Shown here: in pieces, positions 1-5,087 of the stretch
Numbering within the stretch: position 1 is the first letter of the stretch
Layout: each line of letters begins with the position of its first letter
Source: Bacteroidales bacterium
GTDB lineage: Bacteria > Bacteroidota > Bacteroidia > Bacteroidales > WRGA01
Assembly (NCBI GenBank): GCA_031279795.1
Contig: JAITHZ010000152.1
Coordinates: 1 to 6,544 of the forward strand
Direction of reading: 5' to 3'
DNA: 6,544 nt
The notes under the pieces: generated by a model
What the model saw: the letters and a program-made list of their open reading frames with translations, nothing else
Told to the model about the DNA's origin: nothing
The model's database searches: none
Program-made: the position numbers and the translations under genes

Positions 1-10
1 AAAAACAATG

Positions 11-18
11 TATCTTTG
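11..18 (+). promoter_or_regulatory. Candidate Bacteroidetes -7 promoter element
   Basis: The octamer TATCTTTG matches the TAnnTTTG consensus of the Bacteroides primary sigma factor -7 box. Transcription would begin a few bases downstream, near 22-26, leaving an A/T-rich leader of about 20 nt before the ATG at 46. The partner TTTG box near -33 would lie to the left of the window, so only half of the promoter can be judged. An eight-base match in A/T-rich DNA can occur by chance; the position just before a gene start is what supports it. Confidence 0.45.
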
Positions 19-45
19 AAAACCTCAAAATTTTTGTTTTTTGTG

Positions 46-1035
46 ATGAGAACATTTGCTGAAATACTAACGTATGTTGTTGAAAAAGAGAGAGAAATAG
101 TTAAGTTCAATCAGCCGCCAACGGGTCTTTTTGAGCCGATAGAATATATGCTGTCTCTCGGAGGGAAGAAAATTCGTCCAGCATTGACGCTGCTGGCTTG
201 CGATTTGTTTTCCGGCAAACTGGATGAAGCCATTTATCCGGCATTGGGAATCGAAGTGTTCCACAATTTTACGCTGATGCACGACGATGTGATGGACAAA
301 GCCGATGTAAGACGAGGAAAGATGACGGTTCACCGTTTGTGGGACAGCAACACCGCCATTCTGTCGGGCGACGCCATGTTCAGTTACGCCAGTCAGCTGA
401 TATCCAGCTGTAGTCTGGAATTTTTGCCCGACGTCCTGCATCTGTTTTCCTCCACCGCAATGGATGTGTTTCGAGGACAGCAGTTTGATATGGATTTTGA
501 AACACAGCCCAGCGTGTCAAAACAGCAGTACATGGAAATGATACGGCTAAAAACAGCCGTTCTGCTGGGATGCGCCCTGAAGTTGGGCGCCATTGTTGCC
601 CGCGCCGCCCGCGCCGACGCTCAACACCTGTATGACTTCGGCGTCAAGCTGGGACTTGCTTTCCAGCTCAAGGACGACTTGCTGGATGTTTATGGCAATG
701 CGCTCACTTTTGGCAAGGCTATCGGGGGAGATATCTTGTGTAATAAGAAAACATTTCTGTTAATCAACGCATTACAACAATCCACCCCCAAACAGAAAAA
801 GAAACTGAACCATTGGCTCTCAATCTCCAGATATAGAAATGCGAACGAAAAGCAGAAAAAAATTGCCTGCGTTACGGAAATATTTAACCAGACAAATTGC
901 CGCGAAACATGCAGCCTGCTTATGGATGAATATTACATGGCAGCGCTTCTTGACCTTGACTTGCTGTTGGTAGAATCCGAACGAAAACAGGAACTAAGGC
1001 TATTGGCCGAAAATCTGATGCGCAGGGAGAATTGA
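46..1035 (+). CDS. Polyprenyl (isoprenoid) diphosphate synthase
   Basis: Cytoplasmic trans-prenyltransferase that condenses isopentenyl diphosphate onto allylic diphosphates, supplying isoprenoid chains (for example for menaquinone side chains or other terpenoids). With the ATG at 46 it is 329 residues, normal for the family. Hallmarks in order: GGKKIRP (39-45, IPP/diphosphate binding); first Asp-rich motif DDVMD (80-84) followed by RRGKMTVH (89-96); GQQFDMDFE (144-152); a lysine-threonine pair (169-170); second Asp-rich motif DDLLD (210-214); and GKAIGGDI followed by NKKT (223-236). Both catalytic Mg2+ motifs are intact. The residue five positions before the first Asp motif is Phe75, an arrangement known from short-chain (C20, type I GGPP) synthases, so a geranylgeranyl-like product is possible, but chain length is inferred only. 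A TTG at 16 would extend the frame by ten residues; it lies inside the candidate -7 box, and the extension adds nothing family-like, so ATG 46 is preferred. The stop codon lies at the edge of a heptad repeat. Confidence 0.93.
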   Translation: MRTFAEILTYVVEKEREIVKFNQPPTGLFEPIEYMLSLGGKKIRPALTLLACDLFSGKLDEAIYPALGIEVFHNFTLMHDDVMDKADVRRGKMTVHRLWDSNTAILSGDAMFSYASQLISSCSLEFLPDVLHLFSSTAMDVFRGQQFDMDFETQPSVSKQQYMEMIRLKTAVLLGCALKLGAIVARAARADAQHLYDFGVKLGLAFQLKDDLLDVYGNALTFGKAIGGDILCNKKTFLLINALQQSTPKQKKKLNHWLSISRYRNANEKQKKIACVTEIFNQTNCRETCSLLMDEYYMAALLDLDLLLVESERKQELRLLAENLMRREN

Positions 1036-1053
1036 GTTGAGAGTTGAGAGTTG
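1032..1053 (+). repeat. Heptad tandem repeat, TTGAGAG type
   Basis: A shortened unit TTGAG (1032-1036) is followed by two perfect TTGAGAG units (1037-1043, 1044-1050) and a trailing TTG. The array contains the TGA stop of the prenyl synthase gene (1033-1035). The surrounding strand has no C from 1024 to 1057. The rest of the 78-bp gap to the next gene (1054-1113) shows no promoter match or terminator; its end, just before the next ATG, is A/T-rich. Confidence 0.6.
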
Positions 1054-1113
1054 TGGGCGACTTGGAGTCATTAAAAGATAGAAGCTGAAAATTAGAATAA
1101 TAACAATAACATT

Positions 1114-1812
1114 ATGCCTTACAGAAGATTACCCAATACAGATGAAGCAAGGATTCGTGCGCTGAAAGCTGCAGTCAGGCAAGGTTCTCTTGAAAATCCG
1201 TACAACCTGACGATTACGTTCAAATCGCTGGGAGAGGCGCGCTCGTTTCTGGATACTTTTGAAAAAGCCCAACTTGTTTACAAACAAAATCTGCAGCGAC
1301 AGGCGAAAGAAAACCTGAAATACCAGGTGCTGTTCAAACGAGCGCAGCTTTATGTCTCGCATTTTATTCAAGTACTGAATTTATGCGTTATTCGCGAAGA
1401 AATAAAAAAAGAAAACAAAACGTATTATGGACTGATTCCCGACAATTTTGCCGTTCCGGAACTGACAACCGGCGCCACAGTGGAGGAATGGGGCAGAAAG
1501 ATTATTGATGGCGAACAGGAACGGATTCGTCGTGGCGGAAGTCCAATTTATTCTCCCACAATAGCTAAGGTCAAAGTCCATTACGATGTTTTTATGGAAG
1601 CGCATATTCTTCAGAAGGGCTTGAAGGATATCACTGCCAAAAGCCTCAAACAGCTGGCAAAACTGCGTGTAGAGGGCGACAAAATCATTCTGGACATATG
1701 GGAGCAGATAGAGGACAAGTATGCCAATATGCCGCAGGAAATCCGGCTGGATAAATGCAAAAAATTCGGCATTATTTATTATCTTCGAAAAAAAGAACGA
1801 AAGATTGGTTAG
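1114..1812 (+). CDS. Conserved-looking hypothetical protein, 232 aa
   Basis: I cannot assign a function. It is a soluble, lysine/arginine-rich, largely helical protein with no signal peptide or membrane segment. Visible features: an N-terminal MPYRRLPNTDEARIRALK segment (1-18); a helical, Q/K/R-rich stretch (about 41-100); a motif-like block GRKIIDGEQERIRRGG followed by PIYSPTI (127-150); and a basic C-terminus with FGIIYYLRKKE (218-228). From memory, the N-terminal pattern recurs in uncharacterised Bacteroidetes proteins; I know no named domain for it. The start is well fixed: an in-frame TAG lies only six codons upstream (1093-1095) and ATG 1114 is the first start after it. The leader is A/T-rich without a Shine-Dalgarno site. 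It lies between an isoprenoid gene and a TatD-family gene on the same strand, but gaps of 78 and 132 bp make a tight operon uncertain. Confidence 0.8.
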   Translation: MPYRRLPNTDEARIRALKAAVRQGSLENPYNLTITFKSLGEARSFLDTFEKAQLVYKQNLQRQAKENLKYQVLFKRAQLYVSHFIQVLNLCVIREEIKKENKTYYGLIPDNFAVPELTTGATVEEWGRKIIDGEQERIRRGGSPIYSPTIAKVKVHYDVFMEAHILQKGLKDITAKSLKQLAKLRVEGDKIILDIWEQIEDKYANMPQEIRLDKCKKFGIIYYLRKKERKIG

Positions 1813-1841
1813 TACGGACAGCGAAATCCACTCCCTGTCAA

Positions 1842-1908
1842 GTCCCGCAAATATAGGGACGAAATCGACGATACGAAGTGTCGTCCTTGTGGAATTCACT
1901 ATTACAAG
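1842..1908 (+). other. Cluster of three small hairpins in an intergenic gap
   Basis: Three consecutive inverted repeats lie in the 132-bp gap before the TatD-family gene. The first is GTCCC (1842-1846) with GGGAC (1856-1860). The second is an 8-bp stem GACGATAC/GTGTCGTC (1867-1874 with 1878-1885, one G-U pair) closing a three-base loop. The third is CTTGT (1886-1890) with ACAAG (1904-1908), followed by T-rich DNA. A second 5' arm, TCCCT (1832-1836), could compete for AGGGA (1855-1859). The third hairpin plus T-rich tail could be a weak terminator for the hypothetical gene; otherwise the role is unknown. Confidence 0.4.
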
Positions 1909-1926
1909 TTATTAATTTTTTATTTC

Positions 1927-1944
1927 TTAATGATTAGTGATTAA
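1927..1944 (+). repeat. Heptad tandem repeat, TTAGTGA type, abutting a start codon
   Basis: Units TTAATGA (1927-1933), TTAGTGA (1934-1940) and a divergent TTAA, which then runs into the ATG of the next gene. The last bases form an in-frame TAA immediately before the start codon. The strand lacks C from 1927 to 1953. The central unit is identical to units in the array at 2762-2796. With only one perfect unit the array is weak alone and is supported mainly by that match. Confidence 0.45.
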
Positions 1945-2703
1945 ATGATTGATACTCACGCACATCTTTTTTTGGATGACTACAACGGCGATTTATCGGC
2001 TGTGATTGAACGGGCAAAATCGGTCGGCGTCGAAAAAGTGTTGATGCCAAACATTGACGTTTCTTCTATCGACCTGATGCACAGTACTGAAGACCGTTAT
2101 CCAGCGTATTGCTGCAGCATGATGGGATTGCATCCAACCAGCGTCGACGCCGGTTATGCTTCCCAGTTGCGGCAAATGGAACAATGGTTGCATAAAAGAA
2201 CCTATTGCGCTATTGGCGAAATCGGAATCGACCTGTATTGGGACGCAACTCACCTGCATGAGCAGATTTCTGCCTTTGAAGAACAGCTGATTTGGGCAAA
2301 AACGTTGCACCTTCCGGTTGCTATTCACGTCAGGAAAAGCTGGCCGTATGTGTTGGAAAGCCTCGTCAAAATTGGTGTGGATGGACTGAAAGGCGTTTTT
2401 CATGCCTTCAGCGGAAGTGGAACCCACGAAATCTTGAAAATGAAGACGTTCAAGTTGGGAATTGGCGGTGTGGTTACATTCCGAAATGCTTCCTTGCGCG
2501 ACACATTACGCTCTGTTCCACTGGAGTTTATCGTCCTGGAAACCGATGCTCCCTTCTTGACGCCTGCACCATACAGAGGAAAACGGAATGAGCCTGCTTA
2601 TCTGGAATATATTGCAACCGAACTGTCGACTGTCTATCAATTGCCCGTCGATGAAATCAAACAGGAAACAGCACGGCAGACTCGTGAACTGTTTCAACTT
2701 TAG
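1945..2703 (+). CDS. TatD-family metal-dependent hydrolase (putative deoxyribonuclease)
   Basis: TIM-barrel amidohydrolase-fold enzyme. Characterised relatives are Mg2+-dependent 3'-5' exonucleases or D-aminoacyl-tRNA deacylases, so the exact substrate is not settled by sequence. At 252 residues it is full length. The metal ligands are all present: His5 and His7 in THAH, Glu92 in AIGEIGID, His128 in AIHVRK, His153 in FHAFSGS, and Asp201 in LETDAPFL. The signature LETDAPFLTPAPYRGKRNEP (198-217) and GLHP (61-64) are typical of the YcfH/TatD group. There is no signal peptide, so it is cytoplasmic. The start is fixed by a TAA directly before the ATG. No Shine-Dalgarno site is seen; the leader is a heptad repeat. 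The gene ends in a convergent gap with the GH5 gene. Confidence 0.93.
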   Translation: MIDTHAHLFLDDYNGDLSAVIERAKSVGVEKVLMPNIDVSSIDLMHSTEDRYPAYCCSMMGLHPTSVDAGYASQLRQMEQWLHKRTYCAIGEIGIDLYWDATHLHEQISAFEEQLIWAKTLHLPVAIHVRKSWPYVLESLVKIGVDGLKGVFHAFSGSGTHEILKMKTFKLGIGGVVTFRNASLRDTLRSVPLEFIVLETDAPFLTPAPYRGKRNEPAYLEYIATELSTVYQLPVDEIKQETARQTRELFQL

Positions 2704-2761
2704 AGTTCTGCGAGTGTTTAGAAATAAAAAATTAAGACCTCCGGAAGTGGCGTATATTTGA

Positions 2762-2796
2762 TTCCTAATCACTAATCACTAATTCTCAACTCTCAA
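2762..2796 (-). repeat. Compound heptad array over the GH5 gene's 3' end
   Basis: Read on the minus strand, five consecutive 7-bp units stand in one uninterrupted phase: TTGAGAG, TTGAGAA, TTAGTGA, TTAGTGA and TTAGGAA. It combines the unit of the repeat at 1032-1053 with the unit of the repeat at 1927-1944. The minus strand contains no C across 2761-2796. The first two units encode the end of the GH5 protein, and its TAG stop (2779-2781) spans the junction of the second and third units. The rest of the convergent gap (2704-2761) shows no clear terminator hairpin. Confidence 0.7.
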
Positions 2797-3777
2797 GGCC
2801 GCTTTTACTACTTTTCCCCATTCCTTGATTACGTAATCGTTCCAGCCGCCTTCAGATGCGGCTTCCGGCGTCAGCATGGAGCAGGTTTCGTTTTTGTCGC
2901 TAAGCGACCAGGCTGCCCAACTGATTTTGTTGGCTGTCATCCAAGTCAAATAATCGTTCCAGGCTTCGTAATTGATGGGGCCGTCTCCGGAAGCCTCCAT
3001 TCCGGCACATTCCGAAACAAAAATTGGTATTCCTTTCGCGATAGCATCGTCGCAGCGGTCGCGCAGCCATTTTTCGTGCGTAGCAGCATAAAAGTGCATG
3101 GTGTACATGATGTTGGACTGTTCCACGATTGGGTCGGCGGCTACTAAATGTAAATCCTGATCCCAGCTTGGCGAACCGACCAGAATGATGTTGTCGGGAT
3201 CAATAGCACGAATGGTTTTGATAATTTCCTCCGAATAGGCTTTGACGTCAGGCCAGGGCATGTTACCCCACGGCTCGTTGAAAATTTCATAGATAACATT
3301 TGGTGCATCCTTGTAGCGAATGGCCATTTGGGTAAAGAACTTTTTAGCTGCTTCGGTTTGAATGGTGTGGCTGTGAAAGTCGATTATAGCATAAATGCCA
3401 GTCTTGATAGCTGCATCCACAATAGTTGTTACGCAGTTTGTTGCAAAGTCTGGATTTTCGAGATAACCGTTTTCCAGTTTTCCATCGGCTTCGGAAACGC
3501 CCATTGCGGCACGAACGACCGTCGCTTGCCAGTCTGTAGCAAGCCATTCGACCGTCGCTTCTTTGTAAAAACGCGAATGCCACAGATGCCAGCCAAAACT
3601 AACTCCATTCAAAACAAGTGGTTTGCCTTTTTCATTTACTAACTGTGTTCCTTCAACACGCAGTTTTCCATTTTCGTCAACAAACGTTGACAGCTTCTCT
3701 TCGGACTTGCACATTCCTGACGCAACAGAGATAAAGCAAATGCAAGTTAAAAACATAATTCGCTGTATTTTTTTCAT
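2779..3777 (-). CDS. Exported glycoside hydrolase family 5 (endoglucanase-like)
   Basis: Retaining beta-glycanase of 332 residues, most like the cellulase subfamily GH5_2. It should hydrolyse internal beta-1,4 bonds of a glucan or (gluco)mannan outside the cytoplasm. The residues expected to be invariant in GH5 are present: Arg89, His135, Asn167, Glu168 (acid/base, in IFNEPW), His228, Tyr230, Glu256 (nucleophile, in FVSECAG) and Trp290. The nucleophile is followed by Cys-Ala-Gly instead of the usual Trp-Gly. Residues 1-22 form a Sec signal (MKK, hydrophobic core about 7-20). Cys23 follows Met22, a poor lipobox, but KSEE after it recalls a Bacteroidetes surface-lipoprotein export signal, so anchoring is unresolved. 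No carbohydrate-binding or type IX sorting domain is attached. The start is fixed by a TAA one codon upstream. It lies 11 bp after the epimerase gene, in one operon. The last residues LRVEN are encoded by a heptad repeat. Confidence 0.92.
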   Translation of the reverse strand: MKKIQRIMFLTCICFISVASGMCKSEEKLSTFVDENGKLRVEGTQLVNEKGKPLVLNGVSFGWHLWHSRFYKEATVEWLATDWQATVVRAAMGVSEADGKLENGYLENPDFATNCVTTIVDAAIKTGIYAIIDFHSHTIQTEAAKKFFTQMAIRYKDAPNVIYEIFNEPWGNMPWPDVKAYSEEIIKTIRAIDPDNIILVGSPSWDQDLHLVAADPIVEQSNIMYTMHFYAATHEKWLRDRCDDAIAKGIPIFVSECAGMEASGDGPINYEAWNDYLTWMTANKISWAAWSLSDKNETCSMLTPEAASEGGWNDYVIKEWGKVVKAALRVEN

Positions 3778-3788
3778 TTTTTACAAAA

Positions 3789-4961
3789 TTAAATAGTAAT
3801 ATTAAACTTTTGAGAAATAATTTCCATACACATTCGTCCGTTATGGTACGGACATTTCCAGAAACCGGCTTTATCATCGCTGCAATTTACCGAACCGTTG
3901 TCCTTCCGGCTCCAGTACCATTCACCGTTTTCCCAGTCCACTATTTTCTTGCGAATGTATTGTGCCGTTCGTTCGGCTTTTTCCTTGTAAGCAACGTTTC
4001 CTGAATTGCGCCAGGCATACAGGTAACCAACCACTGTTTCTGCTTGCACCCACCAGTGACGGTCAAAATCAGTATGTTGTCCGTCAGTTTCGTAAATCAT
4101 GCTGCCGTCGGCCTGAAAACCTTCAGCTGCAGCATCGGCTATTTGCAAAGAAATTGCTGTAATTTTTTCCGTCAAAGCCGCGTCGCCAAGCGCTTCTGCT
4201 GCTTCATAGAGCAACCACGAGGCTTCAATGTCGTGGCCGAATGAAATGGCTGTAGATTTTGGCGTCCACCGTTCGTCGAAGAATAATTCCAGATGATGCG
4301 TTTGTGGATTCAGTATTCGGTCAATAAAAATGGCGAGCAATTTACGCTGTGCGTTTTCCAGTTGAGGGGATCTCCAAATGCGAAGCAAATTGCTGTATGG
4401 TTCCAACACATGCAGATGCGTATTCATCGTTTTCTTTTCGTTGGCGTCGCGGTTACTCAGCCTCATGTCTTCAATCGGCTGCCAGTCGTGGGTGAAAGCT
4501 TCGAAGTATCCCCCATTTACTCTGTCCTGGTATTTTTCGAGCAAAAAGAAAAATCTTTTGGCCAGCTCCAGCGCTTGTTCATTGCCGGTAGCGCGGTAAA
4601 ATTCCGTAAAACCGTAAAGAGCAAATCCCTGTGCGTAGGTTTGTTTTTTAGTATTCAACGGATTACCCATGCAGTCGAGTTCCCAGTAAATGCCATCGTA
4701 AACCGGATCAATGAAAAACGTGCGAATATAATTGAATGCCCGTTCGGCCATGTCCAAGTATTTTGGCAGTTTCAACAAACGATAAGCCGCCGAAAATGTC
4801 CACAGGATACGGGCATTCAGTACGGCTCCTTTACTTGCCTTTGGTTGCAACACGCCTTTACCGTCTATCTGTCCGTAAAAACCCCCTCTTTCGTGGTCTT
4901 GCATATTGTTAATCCAAAACGCAAGGATATTTTCTTCCAACAACTGTTGAACAAGTTGCAT
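3789..4961 (-). CDS. AGE-family epimerase, probable cellobiose 2-epimerase
   Basis: Cytoplasmic (alpha/alpha)6-barrel enzyme predicted to interconvert glucose and mannose at the reducing end of beta-1,4 disaccharides (cellobiose to glucosyl-mannose, mannobiose to mannosyl-glucose; EC 5.1.3.11). The 390-residue length fits. Expected active-site residues are all visible: Arg51 (LNARILW), His184 (NTHLHVLEPYSNLLR), His243 and Glu246 (FGHDIEASWLL), Trp303-Trp304 (RHWWVQAE), Trp368 and His373 (GFWKCPYHNGR). Their spacing matches, as I recall it, Arg66/His200/His259/His390 of the Rhodothermus marinus enzyme. The tandem Trp and the FWKCPYHNGR block favour cellobiose epimerase over N-acylglucosamine or mannose epimerases. 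There is no signal peptide. The start is the first ATG after an in-frame TAA five codons upstream. The GH5 gene follows after 11 bp, suggesting joint use of beta-glucan or beta-mannan breakdown products. Neither a GH130 phosphorylase nor a transporter is in the window. Confidence 0.88.
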   Translation of the reverse strand: MQLVQQLLEENILAFWINNMQDHERGGFYGQIDGKGVLQPKASKGAVLNARILWTFSAAYRLLKLPKYLDMAERAFNYIRTFFIDPVYDGIYWELDCMGNPLNTKKQTYAQGFALYGFTEFYRATGNEQALELAKRFFFLLEKYQDRVNGGYFEAFTHDWQPIEDMRLSNRDANEKKTMNTHLHVLEPYSNLLRIWRSPQLENAQRKLLAIFIDRILNPQTHHLELFFDERWTPKSTAISFGHDIEASWLLYEAAEALGDAALTEKITAISLQIADAAAEGFQADGSMIYETDGQHTDFDRHWWVQAETVVGYLYAWRNSGNVAYKEKAERTAQYIRKKIVDWENGEWYWSRKDNGSVNCSDDKAGFWKCPYHNGRMCMEIISQKFNITI

Positions 4962-4989
4962 TTGTGTATAACCTTATTTTTTTATTTTT

Positions 4990-5081
4990 TATATAAAGAA
5001 AAAATGCGATATGCGATTAAAGATTAATCTAAAATAATAATTTGTGTAATAAAATTTTCATACTGTTCTCGCATATCGCAT
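4990..5081 (-). terminator. Possible long-loop terminator after malQ
   Basis: On the minus strand the 13-bp inverted repeat at 5069-5081 and 5004-5016 could fold into a perfect stem with a 52-nt A/T-rich loop. Its second arm is followed directly by a T-rich run (5003 down to about 4990). The plus strand also has a T-tract just after its second arm (5084-5094). This could end the malQ transcript and separate it from the epimerase-GH5 pair. The long loop is atypical, so this remains tentative. Confidence 0.35.
5004..5081. repeat. Inverted pair of ATGCGAT heptad dimers
   Basis: Two ATGCGAT units stand in tandem on the plus strand at 5004-5017. A second dimer (ATGCGAT plus ATGCGAG) reads on the minus strand from 5082 down to 5069. 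The arms are perfectly complementary over 13 bp (5004-5016 and 5069-5081). Heptad spacing extends past the left dimer: GAT recurs at 5008, 5015 and 5022. A 10-bp palindrome AGATTAATCT is at 5021-5030. The pair lies in the 126-bp gap between malQ and the epimerase gene. No clear TAnnTTTG promoter for the epimerase is seen in this gap. Confidence 0.65.
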
Positions 5082-5087
5082 CGCTTT

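Noticed and set aside
16..45. TTG-initiated N-terminal extension of the prenyl synthase
   Set aside because: It overlaps the candidate -7 box, uses a rare start codon and adds ten residues without family similarity; the ATG at 46 gives a normal N-terminus.
1381..1899. 172-codon minus-strand open frame opposite the hypothetical gene
   Set aside because: Mostly a shadow of the 232-residue gene, with a low-complexity Phe-rich product. The forward frame has a fixed start, family-like sequence and the same strand as its neighbours.
1721..1915. 64-codon plus-strand frame running into the structured intergenic gap
   Set aside because: It starts inside the hypothetical gene in another frame and has no recognisable content. 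A small protein in the gap cannot be excluded but has no support.
2753..2760. TATATTTG, another match to the -7 consensus
   Set aside because: It lies in the convergent gap and points into the antisense of the GH5 gene, with no downstream plus-strand gene and no TTTG box about 20 bp upstream; likely chance in A/T-rich DNA.
2704..2761. Shared terminator for the convergent TatD-family and GH5 genes
   Set aside because: Only a weak CCTCCGGAAG-type inverted sequence is visible, with no adequate stem and T-tract combination.
2762..2796. Repeat array as a possible CRISPR remnant
   Set aside because: Units are 7 bp, contiguous and without spacers, and no cas gene is present.
4293..5027. 244-codon plus-strand open frame opposite the epimerase gene
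   Set aside because: It lies almost wholly antisense to a gene with complete catalytic motifs, its product shows no domain or coherent signal, and it is explained by the codon pattern of the opposite strand.
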